DNA from: Sphingomonadaceae bacterium
Lineage (GTDB): Bacteria; Pseudomonadota; Alphaproteobacteria; Sphingomonadales; Sphingomonadaceae
Direction: 5' to 3'
DNA length: 64,000 bases
Assembly (NCBI GenBank): GCA_021732525.1
Contig: JAKFUU010000040.1
Coordinates: 1 to 64,000, forward strand
In this document: piece by piece, positions 36,698 through 45,979 of the stretch
How the letters are laid out: the number at the start of each line of letters is the position of its first letter
Position numbering within the stretch: the stretch's first letter is position 1
Program-made: the position numbers and the translations under genes
Notes under the pieces: model-generated
What the model was told of the DNA's origin: nothing
Seen by the model: only the letters and a program-made list of their open reading frames with translations
Database searches by the model: none

Positions 36698-36932
36698 TGG
36701 CGCGCTCACATTCAATCTTGAATTGTCCCAGACGACCAAGCGTTCTTGCTGCAATCACGTTACAATCCCTAACGTCCCGGCTAATCGAAGCCAGTTTTCG
36801 GTCAATGTCTCTAAGCGCGAGAGCAATCTTACGCAGCAACGGCCTTTCGGCCTCTGGCTCGAATTCAATTGAGTCGAACAGTGCACCTATCAGTTGACTC
36901 TTGGTCATTTCGGCAAGCTTTGATTTAGCCAT
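36690..36932 (-). CDS. Small helical protein inserted upstream of nuoE
   Basis: 80 residues from ATG 36932, nine bases after repeat-A copy 4. Charged and helical: KLAEMTKSQLIGALFDSIEF, ERPLLRKIALALRDIDRKLASI, and two cysteines (RDCNV and IECERANG). No signal peptide, membrane segment or recognised domain. It shares the amphipathic style of the two coiled-coil paralogues but I do not see a true alignment. It overlaps the nuoE start by eight bases, so the two are translationally linked. Confidence 0.6.
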   Translation of the reverse strand: MAKSKLAEMTKSQLIGALFDSIEFEPEAERPLLRKIALALRDIDRKLASISRDVRDCNVIAARTLGRLGQFKIECERANG

Positions 36933-36941
36933 AACTACCAC

Positions 36942-37032
36942 CGTCACCCTGAACTTGTTTCAGGGTCCATCTATAAGCCGAGACCATTGGTTTGCGTGTC
37001 GAAATGGATGCTGAAACAAGTTCAGCATGACG
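36942..37032. repeat. Repeat family A, copy 4, inverted (upstream of nuoE)
   Basis: 91 bases in the opposite orientation to copies 1-3: it begins CGTCACCCTGAACTTGTTTC and ends CTGAAACAAGTTCAGCATGA. Centre short, as in copy 2. On the minus strand its end GACGGTGG lies just before the ATG of the small gene at 36932, so it may supply the leader for that gene. The other side abuts the nuoE 5' fragment with only eight bases between. Confidence 0.85.
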
Positions 37033-37040
37033 CGAAAGAA

Positions 37041-37083
37041 CGCGGGTTTCGGTTTCGCCGGGGATGATGGAGATTTCAGCCAC
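37041..37083 (-). pseudogene. Partial copy of the nuoE 5' end
   Basis: On the minus strand the sequence from 37083 reads as codons V-A-E-I-S-I-I-P-G-E-T-E-T-R, against MAETSIIPDETETR in nuoE. By hand 40 of 43 bases match in register, with differences at the start codon (GTG for ATG), codon 4 and codon 9. It begins directly after the stop of the coiled-coil gene at 37084 and ends eight bases before repeat A copy 4. It is a broken duplicate, more recent than the nuoG fragment judging by its fewer differences. Confidence 0.88.
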
Positions 37084-37311
37084 TTATGATGCATCTTTCA
37101 AATCAAGGCGGCTCTCGACGCGCGACAGGCGTTCGTCAAAACGGTCCATGCGCTGATTTAAGCCAAAAATACTTGTCTGGATACTAAGAAGATGCTCCTC
37201 AACCGCCGTCATGCGCAGCTTCACATCTTTTACGCCTCCCTCGATATTGGAAAGACGGTCATCAATCCGCCGCAGGCGTTCAAGAATCAGATTTTCTACA
37301 TTCTCAGTCAT
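37084..37311 (-). CDS. Small coiled-coil protein inserted in nuo operon (paralogue 1)
   Basis: 75 residues. Helical with heptads: NLILERLRRIDDRLSNIEGG, MTAVEEHLLSI, RMDRFDERLSRVESRLDLKD. It is a clear paralogue of the 77-residue protein upstream of nuoG. No signal or membrane segment; probably self-associating. The stop codon directly abuts the nuoE fragment, so before the insertion of repeat A and the 80-residue gene it probably lay immediately upstream of nuoE. Function unknown. Confidence 0.7.
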   Translation of the reverse strand: MTENVENLILERLRRIDDRLSNIEGGVKDVKLRMTAVEEHLLSIQTSIFGLNQRMDRFDERLSRVESRLDLKDAS

Positions 37312-37412
37312 ATCAATGCTCTTTGTGTCAATAACAACGTCAATAACACGATACTAGCCCGCCTTGTTCGGATTGGGAGCGCGCCGGAGATGATCGATGC
37401 GTCGTAGATGCA

Positions 37413-37682
37413 TCAGCCATCAACTTGTTCTTTCCGATCCTTGAACCAGAAAAACCACAACAGCAACAAGGCACAAACACCGCCCAAGGCATATCCAAAT
37501 AAAGGAAGGTCTTCGAGTGAACCTCTGCCTGCTTTAATCCCAGCACTAAGCAAACCAAGCGCATACCAAAAACCCGCAATTTTGCCGCCCGAATAGCCAG
37601 CTCGCCCAGCCAAAAATGACAGAACTACGGCATTCAGACCGATAAAGACAAAAGCCTCAATGAATTCGGCAGCAACAGCCAT
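37413..37682 (-). CDS. Small membrane protein coupled to nuoD
   Basis: 89 residues from ATG 37682, sharing one base with the nuoD stop (TGATG). Two or three membrane segments: EAFVFIGLNAVVLSFLAGRA, GFWYALGLLSAGIKAG (weaker) and FGYALGGVCALLLLWFFWF, then a charged tail KDRKEQVDG. I recognise no family and it is not a nuo subunit. The 101 bases after it, before the coiled-coil gene, show nothing definite. The base composition is slightly more A+T-rich than nuoD. Confidence 0.65.
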   Translation of the reverse strand: MAVAAEFIEAFVFIGLNAVVLSFLAGRAGYSGGKIAGFWYALGLLSAGIKAGRGSLEDLPLFGYALGGVCALLLLWFFWFKDRKEQVDG

Positions 37683-38893
37683 CACCGGTCACACTCCCCA
37701 AACACCACATCGATCGCGCCAATAATCGCGGTCGTATCCGCCAGCATATGGCCTTTGCTCATCATCTCCATCGCTTGCAGATGACTGAACGCTGTGGGGC
37801 GGATTTTGCAGCGATAGGGTTTGTTGGTGCCGTCCGCGATCAGGTATACGCCAAATTCGCCCTTGGGGCTTTCGGTGGCGACATAGACCTGGCCCTCGGG
37901 CACGTGGAAACCTTCGGTATAAAGTTTGAAATGATGGATCATTGCTTCCATCGATTGCTTCATTTCGGCGCGTTTGGGCGGGCTGACTTTGCGGTCATCG
38001 CTGCACACGGGGCCTTGCGGCATTTCGAGCAAACATTGCTTCATGATGCGCACCGATTGCCGCACTTCTTCGACGCGGACCATGAAACGGTCATAACAAT
38101 CGCCGCCCGTGCCCACGGGCACGTCGAAATCCATTTGGGCATAGACATCATAAGGCTGGCTCTTGCGGATGTCCCATGGGATGCCGCTGCCCCGGATCAT
38201 CGGGCCGGAAAAACCCCATTTGATCGCGTCTTCCTTGCTCACTATGGCGATATCGACATTGCGCTGTTTGAAAATACGGTTGTCGGCGACCAGGCTGATC
38301 GCATCGCCGAACAGCTTGGGCATCCTTTTATCGAGCCAATCGCCGATATCGGTGAGGAGCTTCAACGGCACATCCTGATGCACCCCGCCGGGCCGAAAAT
38401 AAGCGCAATGCATCCGCGCCCCGCTTGCGCGCTCAAAAAAGTTCAAGCAATCTTCGCGTATTTCAAACAGCCACAGGTTGGGCGTCATCGCACCCACATC
38501 CATCACATGCGCCCCAAGGTTGAGCATATGGTTGCAGATGCGCGTCAGCTCGGCAAAAAACACCCGGAGATATTGCGCGCGGATCGGCACCTCCAAATTG
38601 AGCAGTTTTTCGATGGCGAGCACATAGCTATGCTCCATCGCCAACGGACTGCAATAGTCGAGCCGGTCAAAATAGGGCAAAGCTTGCAAATAAGTTTTAT
38701 GCTCGATCAGCTTTTCGGTGCCGCGATGCAGCAGGCCGACATGCGGATCGAGCCGTTCGATAATCTCTCCGTCGAGCTCCATCACCAACCGCAAAACGCC
38801 GTGTGCGGCGGGATGTTGCGGGCCGAAATTGATCGTATAATTTTCGATGGCTTGATCGCCGGTGGTGGGCGCTTTTTCGATAATCAGGCTCAT
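37682..38893 (-). CDS. nuoD: NADH-quinone oxidoreductase subunit D
   Basis: 403 residues, the separate NuoD form (not fused with NuoC). Quinone-site subunit: [15 protein letters not shown] with the conserved His pair, [64 protein letters not shown] and [13 protein letters not shown]. The C-terminus ends [10 protein letters not shown], as usual. A repeat-B copy lies in the spacer from nuoC. Confidence 0.97.
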   Translation of the reverse strand: MSLIIEKAPTTGDQAIENYTINFGPQHPAAHGVLRLVMELDGEIIERLDPHVGLLHRGTEKLIEHKTYLQALPYFDRLDYCSPLAMEHSYVLAIEKLLNLEVPIRAQYLRVFFAELTRICNHMLNLGAHVMDVGAMTPNLWLFEIREDCLNFFERASGARMHCAYFRPGGVHQDVPLKLLTDIGDWLDKRMPKLFGDAISLVADNRIFKQRNVDIAIVSKEDAIKWGFSGPMIRGSGIPWDIRKSQPYDVYAQMDFDVPVGTGGDCYDRFMVRVEEVRQSVRIMKQCLLEMPQGPVCSDDRKVSPPKRAEMKQSMEAMIHHFKLYTEGFHVPEGQVYVATESPKGEFGVYLIADGTNKPYRCKIRPTAFSHLQAMEMMSKGHMLADTTAIIGAIDVVFGECDR

Positions 38894-38940
38894 AAGGCAA
38901 ATCCCGCCAAGGCATATTTTGCGCCGATAGGCGTTATAGG

Positions 38941-39031
38941 TTTTTCACGCGGAGACGCAGAGACGCGGAGAGCGTGGGCCGCGATTTCACCGCTCAAAAC
39001 CCTCCGCGTCTCTGCGTCTCCGCGTGAAAAA
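38941..39031. repeat. Repeat family B, copy 3 (nuoC-nuoD spacer)
   Basis: 91 bases. TTTTTCACGCGGAGACGCAG at the left returns as CTGCGTCTCCGCGTGAAAAA at 39012-39031; the arms are perfect for about 30 bases and the centre is only ~30. The arm sequence is nearly that of copy 1, so copies 1 and 3 are closer to each other than to copy 2. It would form a very stable stem 16 bases after the nuoC stop (in the direction of transcription). Confidence 0.88.
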
Positions 39032-39047
39032 TTGACAAGAGCTACGC

Positions 39048-39665
39048 TCATTTTTTTGCTCCCTTCTCATCCCCAGGCAGCACATAGTCGGTGCCCTCCC
39101 ATGGCGACAGGAAATCAAAGCTGCGAAAATCCTGCGCCAATTGCACCGGTTCATATTTCACGCGCTTTTCTTCCTCCGAATAACGCAGTTCGACATAGCC
39201 GGTCAGCGGGAAATCCTTACGCTGCGGATGGCCTTCGAAACCATAATCGGTGAGGATACGGCGCAGGTCGGCGTTGCCCGAAAATAGCACGCCATACATA
39301 TCAAACACTTCGCGCTCGAGCCAGCCCGCCACCGGCCAGATACCGGTAACCGACGGCACTGGATCGGCCTCATTGGTCGCCACATGCACGCGGATACGGT
39401 GATTTTTGGTCAGGCTGAGGAGGCAATAAACCACTTCAAACCGCGGATCACGACTCGGCCAATCGACCCCGGCAATTTCCATCAATTGTTGATAGCCGCA
39501 TACATCGCGCAGCGCGGTCATCGCGTCGACCAGCGCGCCGGATTTCACATGCAGACCAATTTCGCCATTGGCCTCATCCAGGCGCACAAGCATTTTGCCG
39601 AGCGCCTTTTTAATCTCGGTCTTTACGCCTTTGGGATGCGCGATAGCGGGGGCGGAATGGGCCAT
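39048..39665 (-). CDS. nuoC: NADH-quinone oxidoreductase subunit C
   Basis: 205 residues. Peripheral-arm subunit (30 kDa homologue). The signature [22 protein letters not shown] is present in the form [20 protein letters not shown], followed by [22 protein letters not shown] and [20 protein letters not shown]. It starts three bases after the nuoB stop. Normal length; nothing unusual seen. Confidence 0.96.
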   Translation of the reverse strand: MAHSAPAIAHPKGVKTEIKKALGKMLVRLDEANGEIGLHVKSGALVDAMTALRDVCGYQQLMEIAGVDWPSRDPRFEVVYCLLSLTKNHRIRVHVATNEADPVPSVTGIWPVAGWLEREVFDMYGVLFSGNADLRRILTDYGFEGHPQRKDFPLTGYVELRYSEEEKRVKYEPVQLAQDFRSFDFLSPWEGTDYVLPGDEKGAKK

Positions 39666-39668
39666 AAC

Positions 39669-40223
39669 TTACCGTTCAATCGTTCCAACGCGGCGAATTT
39701 TCCGCTGCAATTGCATGATGCCGTAGAGCAAGGCTTCGGCCGTCGGCGGGCAGCCGGGGATATAGATATCGACGGGCACAATCCGGTCGCATCCGCGCAC
39801 CACGCTGTAGCTATAATGATAATAGCCGCCGCCATTGGCGCAGCTGCCCATCGAAATCACATATTTCGGCTCGGACATTTGGTCGTAAACCTTGCGCAGG
39901 GCCGGTGCCATTTTGTTGCAGAGCGTGCCCGCGACGATCATCACATCCGATTGGCGCGGAGAGGCGCGCGGGGCGGCGCCAAAACGCTCCATATCGTAGC
40001 GCGGCATATTGACATGGATCATCTCAACCGCGCAACAGGCAAGGCCAAATGTCATCCACCAAAGCGAGCCGGTCCGCGCCCAATTGAACAGATCCTCGGC
40101 CGATGTGACGAGAAAGCCCTTATCATCGATCTCGCCTTGCAGATCGCGGAAAAATGCCGGATCGGGCGGCGTATCCGCCAAGTTTTCGTTCAGGTGGGCA
40201 GGGTTTGATGTGATTATTCCCAT
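39669..40223 (-). CDS. nuoB: NADH-quinone oxidoreductase subunit B
   Basis: 184 residues from ATG 40223, overlapping the nuoA end by ten bases; a longer upstream frame to 40298 lies inside nuoA and is not needed. It carries cluster N2, the last before quinone: [10 protein letters not shown] with tandem cysteines, [32 protein letters not shown] and [14 protein letters not shown]. The arginine hydroxylated by NDUFAF5 in mitochondria lies in this family; a possible homologue of that enzyme is at 2617-3501. Confidence 0.97.
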   Translation of the reverse strand: MGIITSNPAHLNENLADTPPDPAFFRDLQGEIDDKGFLVTSAEDLFNWARTGSLWWMTFGLACCAVEMIHVNMPRYDMERFGAAPRASPRQSDVMIVAGTLCNKMAPALRKVYDQMSEPKYVISMGSCANGGGYYHYSYSVVRGCDRIVPVDIYIPGCPPTAEALLYGIMQLQRKIRRVGTIER

Positions 40224-40594
40224 TCCAACGCTCCTATTTTCCAGGCATAGATGAAACCAATCACCAATTCGGCCAGAAATATCATCATCGTCGTCCAACC
40301 CACCCAGCCTGTTTCGCCGAGGCTAACCGCCCAAGGGAAGAGAAAGGCGGCTTCCAAATCGAAAATGATAAACAGGATGGCGACGAGATAAAAACGCACG
40401 TCAAATTGGCTGCGCGAATCTTCGAATGCCGGAAAACCGCATTCATATTCGGCAAGCTTTGCCTCGGTCGGTTGATGCGCACCGGTGAGCCGCGATACCG
40501 CCATCGGCAGAAATACGAATAGCGACGACAAGCCAAGCGCGATGATAAGGAACATCATTATCGGTAGATATTGTGACAAGTCGGTCAAAATCAA
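40214..40594 (-). CDS. nuoA: NADH-quinone oxidoreductase subunit A
   Basis: 126 residues, three membrane helices: [42 protein letters not shown] with the conserved DLE, and [23 protein letters not shown]. The loop [24 protein letters not shown] is diagnostic. First gene of the nuo operon; 113 bases separate it from suhB, with no promoter I can name with confidence. Confidence 0.96.
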   Translation of the reverse strand: MILTDLSQYLPIMMFLIIALGLSSLFVFLPMAVSRLTGAHQPTEAKLAEYECGFPAFEDSRSQFDVRFYLVAILFIIFDLEAAFLFPWAVSLGETGWVGWTTMMIFLAELVIGFIYAWKIGALEWE

Positions 40595-40707
40595 ACTCGC
40601 TTTCCGGCAAAGATTACCGCGCTTTTACGGGCTTGTATCGCAAGCCGCAAGGGCTGCAACATGCTTTTTTTAAGCCGCAAATGGGGTTTCGCCATGCCGC
40701 GCAAAAA

Positions 40708-41520
40708 TCAGCGTAATGCGCCGGCCAGATATTTATGCAGTTTGCTATGCAGCGTGTCATTGGCCGCGAGCACTTGCCTGTCCGCAATCGCCGGGCGCTG
40801 CCCGCGAAAATCGGTGACAAACCCGCCCGCCTCGCGGACCAGCAGGCATCCTGCGGCGGTGTCCCAGGCTTGCAAATCGGCCTCCCAATAGCCATCGAAG
40901 CGGCCCGCGGCAACCCAGGCAAGATCGAGCGAGGCCGCGCCAAACCGGCGGATACCCGCGACCTCGGGCGCTATCGCGCCGAATATCCGGCTCCATTCGG
41001 CAAAATTGCCATGGCCCAAAAATGGAATGCCCGTCGCGATCAAAGCGTCGGCCAGATCGCGCCGCGCCGAAACGCGCAGCCGTTCGGTCTGGAGCCATGC
41101 CCCGCGCCCGCGCTCTGCCCAAAAGCTCTCATCGGTCATCGGCTGATAGACCAATGCCGAAGTAATTTCCCGCGCGCCATCGGCCAGCGTTTCTTCCACC
41201 GCAATGGATATCGCAAAATGCGGAATACCGTGCAAAAAGTTGCTGGTGCCATCGAGCGGATCGATAATGAAACGCGGCTTGCCGTCGCCGCCGGGAATCT
41301 CGCCTGCCTCCTCCATCAAAAAACCCCAGTCGGGGCGCGCCTTGCGAAGTTCATCATACAGCGTGCGTTCGGCGCGCATATCCGCCTTGGACACGAAATC
41401 TGCGGGGCCTTTGCGGCTCACCTGCAATTGCTGCACCTCGTAAAAATCACGGCGCAGCTTGGCACCGGCTTTGCGCGCAGCGCGGTCCATCATCGTCATT
41501 ATCCCGGAATGGGCGGTCAT
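40708..41520 (-). CDS. suhB: Inositol monophosphatase family protein
   Basis: 270 residues. Metal-dependent phosphatase fold: EEAGEIPG (first metal ligand Glu), FIIDPLDGTSNFLHGIPHFAISIAV (DPLDGT motif), GAASLDLAWVAAGRFDGYWE and AWDTAAGCLLVREAGG (WDxAAG motif). Substrate may be inositol-1-phosphate or a related phosphate; SuhB also assists rRNA transcription in E. coli. It starts four bases after the efp stop, suggesting a joint transcript. The symbol rests on family resemblance. Confidence 0.92.
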   Translation of the reverse strand: MTAHSGIMTMMDRAARKAGAKLRRDFYEVQQLQVSRKGPADFVSKADMRAERTLYDELRKARPDWGFLMEEAGEIPGGDGKPRFIIDPLDGTSNFLHGIPHFAISIAVEETLADGAREITSALVYQPMTDESFWAERGRGAWLQTERLRVSARRDLADALIATGIPFLGHGNFAEWSRIFGAIAPEVAGIRRFGAASLDLAWVAAGRFDGYWEADLQAWDTAAGCLLVREAGGFVTDFRGQRPAIADRQVLAANDTLHSKLHKYLAGALR

Positions 41521-41524
41521 CGGG

Positions 41525-42088
41525 TCAATCCGCCTTTTTCACATATTCCCGGGCATAGACATCAACAATAATCCGCGTGCCCGCGCCGATGAAGGGCGGC
41601 ACCATCACGCGCACGCCATTGTCGAGGATCGCCGGTTTGTAACTGGATGAGGCCGTCTGCCCCTTCACCACTGCATCGGCCTCGACAACCATCGCGTCGA
41701 TCTGGCTTGGCAATTGCACGCTCAGCGGCTTTTCCTCATAAGTTTCCATCACCACATCCATGCCGTCGGTTAAGAAAGCAGCGGCATCACCGAGCACGTC
41801 ACGATCCAGCGTCACCTGATCAAAGGTCTCTTTATGCATAAAGGTCAGCGCATCGCCATCGGCATATAGAAACTGAAAATCAACTTGCTCCAGCCGGACC
41901 TTTTCCACCGATTCCGCCGACCGAAAACGGATATTATTCTTGCGCCCGTCGATCAGGTTTTTGAGCTCCACCTGCATATAGGCGCCGCCCTTGCCCGGCT
42001 GCGTATGCGCGGTTTTCACGGCGCGCCACAACCCGCCTTCATATTCAAGGATATTGCCCGGTTTAATTTCGACGGCATTGATTTTCAT
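41525..42088 (-). CDS. efp: Translation elongation factor P
   Basis: 187 residues, three beta-barrel domains. It relieves ribosome stalling at polyproline. The loop [17 protein letters not shown] carries Lys33, the position that is beta-lysylated in many bacteria. The C-terminal signature [28 protein letters not shown] is close to the family pattern. No epmA or epmB is in this window, so the modification state is unknown. It is followed closely by suhB. Confidence 0.96.
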   Translation of the reverse strand: MKINAVEIKPGNILEYEGGLWRAVKTAHTQPGKGGAYMQVELKNLIDGRKNNIRFRSAESVEKVRLEQVDFQFLYADGDALTFMHKETFDQVTLDRDVLGDAAAFLTDGMDVVMETYEEKPLSVQLPSQIDAMVVEADAVVKGQTASSSYKPAILDNGVRVMVPPFIGAGTRIIVDVYAREYVKKAD

Positions 42089-42174
42089 CAGAAGTCACTC
42101 GCTATACAAGATTGGAAAGAGCTGGACGCATAATGTCGCGCCGTTGGCAGCGGCCTTTAGCGATGGCGCGCCGG

Positions 42175-42798
42175 TTAGGCAAGCAAAGCGTTAAAAGCCT
42201 GAATTGCGGCTGCCGGACCATCCCGATGGCCCCAAACCGCGCCGCTGACGGCGATAAAATCCGCGCCCGCACGCACCAGCGGCGGGGCATTAGCGGGCGT
42301 GATGCCGCCAATCGCAACGCAGGGTATCTCCATGAATTTTGACCAATTGGTCAAAGTCTCCAGATCGGCAAAATGCTCCACCTGCTTCGTGATCGTCGGA
42401 TAAAAGGCACCGAATGCGACATAATCCGCTCCCGCCTCCCCCGCCTCCATCGCCAGATGGCGGCTATTATGGCAGGTGACGCCAATCTGCGCGTCCGGCC
42501 CCAGTTCCAAACGAGCCTCGCGCACATCGCCGTCACCCTGCCCCAAATGAACACCGTCAGCTTTCAACCGCTTTGCCAACGTGACATTGTCATTCACGAT
42601 AAAGGCAACTTCATGGCCTGCGCATATTGCCTGGAGCGGCGCGGCAAGCCTTGCCGCATCGTGATTATCCATCCCCTTGACGCGAAATTGAAAGGCAGCA
42701 ACCGGCCCCGCAGCCAAGGCATCCGCCAATTGCGCAGAAAAATCTCCGCCCACATCCAGCGGCGAGATCAAATATAATTGGCAAGGAATTGGCGTCAT
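42175..42798 (-). CDS. thiE: Thiamine phosphate synthase
   Basis: 207 residues. It joins HMP-PP and THZ-P to thiamine phosphate. TIM-barrel motifs are YLISPLDVG, FQFRVKG (usually QLR-K), FIVNDNVTLAKRLKADGVHLGQGD, GVTCHN, ADYVAFGAFYPTITK and CVAIGGITPANA. The upstream spacer to fba is only 34 bases, too short for a TPP riboswitch. It sits in the glycolytic cluster, 86 bases before efp. Confidence 0.9.
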   Translation of the reverse strand: MTPIPCQLYLISPLDVGGDFSAQLADALAAGPVAAFQFRVKGMDNHDAARLAAPLQAICAGHEVAFIVNDNVTLAKRLKADGVHLGQGDGDVREARLELGPDAQIGVTCHNSRHLAMEAGEAGADYVAFGAFYPTITKQVEHFADLETLTNWSKFMEIPCVAIGGITPANAPPLVRAGADFIAVSGAVWGHRDGPAAAIQAFNALLA

Positions 42799-42832
42799 GC
42801 CCGCGCCTTAACCAGGCCGCTGCAAATTTGCA

Positions 42833-43720
42833 TCAGGCTTTTGATGCTTCATAAATTTGCCCGATCGAACCGCCCAGCGCGGCGTTAAATTCGGCATCGG
42901 TCATGGGATATTGCAATTTTTCAAGCAATGCCCGGCTGAAGCTGGCGATCAAGCCGTCATTTTTTGCAAGCTCGGCGCAAGCCGCGTCGGCCGAAAAACC
43001 GCCCGACAGCGCCACGACGCGCAGCACCCGGGGATGGGCGATCAAATCGGCGTAAAAATTGGACTCCGCCGGAATAGACAGTTTCAGCATCACTTGCCGG
43101 CCCTCGGGCAGCGTATCGAGCGCTTTGACCAACTCATCGCGCAGGATCACATCGCATGCGGCGCGCGCGGCGCTGTTGATATTCACCTCGGGTTCGATGA
43201 TGGGCATCAGCCCATGTTCGATAATCCGCGCCGCCACCGCAAATTGCTGCTCCACGATGGCGGCGATGCCTGCGGGGTTGGCCGCGTTAATCACCGAACG
43301 CATCTTGGTGCCAAACATGCCCTTGGCGACGCCTTTTTCGAGCAGGGCATTCAGATCCGGCATCGGTTTCATCAATTGCACGCCGTCCGCCTCATCCTGC
43401 AGGCCTTTATCCACCTTCAGAAAAGGAACTATCCCGCGCGATTTCAGATAATCCGGGACGCTTTGCCCGCCCGCTTGGCCGTCCATCGTTTTTTCAAACA
43501 AGATCGCGCCCAATATCCGTTCGCCATCGAAAACGGGCGATGTGATAATCCGCACGCGCATTTGGTGGATCAATGCGAACATGTCATCGTCATTCGAAAA
43601 TGCGTCTGCGGATATTCCATAGGCCGCCAACGCCTTGGGCGTCGAACCCCCGCTTTGATCGAGCGCGGCGATAAAGCCATGCCCGTTCGCAATTTTTGAC
43701 ATTATTTCAGATTTCTGCAT
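42833..43720 (-). CDS. Class I fructose-bisphosphate aldolase
   Basis: 295 residues from ATG 43720 (MQKSEIMSKIANGHGFIAALDQSGGSTPKAL). The motif ALDQSGGSTPKAL, FEKTMDG, PFLKVDKGL and KLSIPAESNFY fit the FBA class I family that uses a Schiff-base lysine and no metal. It cleaves fructose 1,6-bisphosphate. It completes the tkt-gap-pgk-fba cluster for the Calvin-like/glycolytic carbon flow on this strand, 35 bases after pgk. Symbols differ between databases, so none is given. Confidence 0.93.
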   Translation of the reverse strand: MQKSEIMSKIANGHGFIAALDQSGGSTPKALAAYGISADAFSNDDDMFALIHQMRVRIITSPVFDGERILGAILFEKTMDGQAGGQSVPDYLKSRGIVPFLKVDKGLQDEADGVQLMKPMPDLNALLEKGVAKGMFGTKMRSVINAANPAGIAAIVEQQFAVAARIIEHGLMPIIEPEVNINSAARAACDVILRDELVKALDTLPEGRQVMLKLSIPAESNFYADLIAHPRVLRVVALSGGFSADAACAELAKNDGLIASFSRALLEKLQYPMTDAEFNAALGGSIGQIYEASKA

Positions 43721-43755
43721 GGCCCCCAACCTATTGCTATCTAATAATTTTACCG

Positions 43756-44946
43756 TTAGCCAAGCGCCAAAACGCCCGGCAATGGCTTGCCCTCCATCCA
43801 TTCGAGGAATGCGCCGCCCGCGGTGGAAACGAAGCTGAAATCCTGCGCCACCCCGGCATGGGCAAGCGCGGCAACCGTATCCCCGCCGCCCGCCACCGAC
43901 ACCAGCGAGCCTTCTTTGGTTAGCGCCGCCGCCGTCCGGGCAAGCGCCACAGTGGCCGCGTCAAAGGGTGGAATTTCAAACGCGCCCAACGGCCCATTCC
44001 ACACCAAAGTGCGGCAGATTTTCAACACATCGGCGAGCGCTTCCACCGCCGCCGGCCCGACATCCAAAATCATTTCATCCGCCGCCACTTCATGCACATT
44101 TACCGTGCGAACCGGGGGATTTGCGCGAAATTCGCGGGCCGTCACGGCGTCATAGGGCAGATGGACCGTGCAATTGGCCGCATGCGCTGCATCCAAAATC
44201 GCCAAAGCTGTATCGGCAAGATCATGTTCGCAAAGCGAATTTCCGACATCAATGCCGCGCGCCGCCAAAAATGTGTTCGCCATGCCGCCGCCAATAATCA
44301 GATGATCGACCTTGGTGACCAGATTGGTCAGCACATCAAGCTTGGTCGAAACCTTTGCGCCGCCCACCACCGCCGCCACCGGATGCCGAGGATTGCCCAG
44401 CGCGGCCTCGAGCGCCTTCAGCTCCGCCTCCATCGACCGCCCGGCATAGGCGGGCAGGATATGCGCCAAACCCTCGGTCGACATATGCGCGCGGTGCGCC
44501 GCCGAAAAGGCATCATTGACGTAGAAGTCACCATGCGCCGCAACCGCCGCCGCCAATTCGGGATCATTTTCTTCTTCGCCGGGGTAAAAGCGGGTATTTT
44601 CCAGCACCGCCACATCGCCATTGCCCAATATGTCAATCGATTGTGCCACCACCGGTCCATATATTTCGGGCACGAACATAATTTCCTGCTCCAAAAGCCG
44701 CTGTAACGGGTCTACAATCATCGATAGCGACATTTCGCTATGCTTGGCCCCCTTCGGCCTACCAAAATGCGCCAGCAGCAAAATTTTCGCATGCCTGTTC
44801 GCCAATTCACGCACGGTCGGGATAATCGCGCGCAGCCGCATATCGTCACTCACCCGGCCATCGGCATAAGGCACATTCAAATCCACGCGGATCAGCGCGA
44901 CTTTGCCGGCCACATCGCCCAAATCATTTAGCGTCTTGAATGCCAT
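43756..44946 (-). CDS. pgk: Phosphoglycerate kinase
   Basis: 396 residues, standard. N-terminal [24 protein letters not shown]-type Asp in the substrate site, [58 protein letters not shown] and the C-terminal [13 protein letters not shown]. It transfers phosphate from 1,3-bisphosphoglycerate to ADP. 13 bases after gap. Confidence 0.97.
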   Translation of the reverse strand: MAFKTLNDLGDVAGKVALIRVDLNVPYADGRVSDDMRLRAIIPTVRELANRHAKILLLAHFGRPKGAKHSEMSLSMIVDPLQRLLEQEIMFVPEIYGPVVAQSIDILGNGDVAVLENTRFYPGEEENDPELAAAVAAHGDFYVNDAFSAAHRAHMSTEGLAHILPAYAGRSMEAELKALEAALGNPRHPVAAVVGGAKVSTKLDVLTNLVTKVDHLIIGGGMANTFLAARGIDVGNSLCEHDLADTALAILDAAHAANCTVHLPYDAVTAREFRANPPVRTVNVHEVAADEMILDVGPAAVEALADVLKICRTLVWNGPLGAFEIPPFDAATVALARTAAALTKEGSLVSVAGGGDTVAALAHAGVAQDFSFVSTAGGAFLEWMEGKPLPGVLALG

Positions 44947-44959
44947 ATCTTTGGATTCC

Positions 44960-45967
44960 TTACAGGAATGACGCCATGACTTTTGCGGTGTCGATCATCC
45001 GGTTGGAAAAGCCCCATTCATTGTCATACCAACTGACCACGCGGACCAGCTTACCATCCATGACGGCGGTTTCGCCGGCATCGATGGTCGAGCTGGCGGG
45101 TTGATGGTTGAAATCGCTCGATACCAAAGGCAGCGTTTCATAAACCATTATGCCCTTCATCGCCCCGTCTGCTGCGGCTTTCAGGCCATTGTTAATCTCC
45201 TCTTTGGTCGTCTCCCGGCTGGGTGTGAACACAAAATCAATCAGGCTGACATTGGGCGTGGGCACCCGCACCGAACTGCCATCCAGCTTGCCATTGAGTT
45301 CGGGCAGCACCAAGCCAACCGCCCGCGCGGCGCCCGTGGTCGTTGGGATCATATTCACGGCCCCGGCCCGCGCGCGGCGCGGGTCGCTATGCATCTGATC
45401 GAGCATCCGTTGATCATTGGTATAGCTGTGGATCGTGGTCATAAACCCGCGCTCGATCCCGACCAGATCATGCAGAACCTTTGCCACCGGCGCGAGGCAG
45501 TTGGTGGTACAGCTCGCGTTGGACACGATCATGTCATCTGACGTCAAGACGCCGTGGTTGACCCCGTAAACCACGGTTTTATCAACGCCTGCTGCGGGCG
45601 CGGAGATGAGCACCCGCTTGGCCCCCGCGGCCAGATGCGGCGCGGATGCCTCCTTCGACTGAAAAAATCCGGTGCATTCCAAAACCAGGTCGATACCCAT
45701 CGCGGCATGCGGCAAATCGCCGGGATTACGCTGCGATGTGACCGCGATTTTCTTACCGTTAACGACCAGGTGATCCGCGCCGGCCGTCACTTCGCCGGGA
45801 AAGCGGCCATGCGTGCTGTCATATTTAAACAGCAACGCATTGGCCTGCACATCGGCCAAGTCATTGATAGCGACCAATTCTAAATTGTCGTCACCGCGCT
45901 CCAAAATAGCGCGGGCAACCAGGCGGCCGATGCGGCCAAATCCATTAATGGCAACTTTCACAGACAT
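44960..45967 (-). CDS. gap: Glyceraldehyde-3-phosphate dehydrogenase, type I
   Basis: 335 residues. NAD-binding NGFGRIGR; Asp36 in AINDL suggests NAD preference. Catalytic Cys153 in [12 protein letters not shown], then [34 protein letters not shown] and [14 protein letters not shown] 12-base gap follows tkt; an AGGAG-like stretch precedes ATG 45967. Confidence 0.97.
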   Translation of the reverse strand: MSVKVAINGFGRIGRLVARAILERGDDNLELVAINDLADVQANALLFKYDSTHGRFPGEVTAGADHLVVNGKKIAVTSQRNPGDLPHAAMGIDLVLECTGFFQSKEASAPHLAAGAKRVLISAPAAGVDKTVVYGVNHGVLTSDDMIVSNASCTTNCLAPVAKVLHDLVGIERGFMTTIHSYTNDQRMLDQMHSDPRRARAGAVNMIPTTTGAARAVGLVLPELNGKLDGSSVRVPTPNVSLIDFVFTPSRETTKEEINNGLKAAADGAMKGIMVYETLPLVSSDFNHQPASSTIDAGETAVMDGKLVRVVSWYDNEWGFSNRMIDTAKVMASFL

Positions 45968-45979
45968 TTTCTTCTCCTG

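Noticed and set aside
28551-39031. Seven regularly placed palindromes as a possible CRISPR array
   Set aside because: Repeats are 1-5 kb apart with genes between, of two families and variable centres; no cas genes.
37748-39253. 501-codon plus-strand frame opposite nuoD and nuoC
   Set aside because: Shadow frame that crosses the repeat-B palindrome; no family content.
40595-40707. Terminator between suhB and nuoA
   Set aside because: A GGCTTG/CAAGCC stem exists but without a T-run on the minus strand; too weak to list.
42799-42832. TPP riboswitch upstream of thiE
   Set aside because: Only 34 bases separate thiE from the preceding gene; no room for the aptamer and no THI-box motif.
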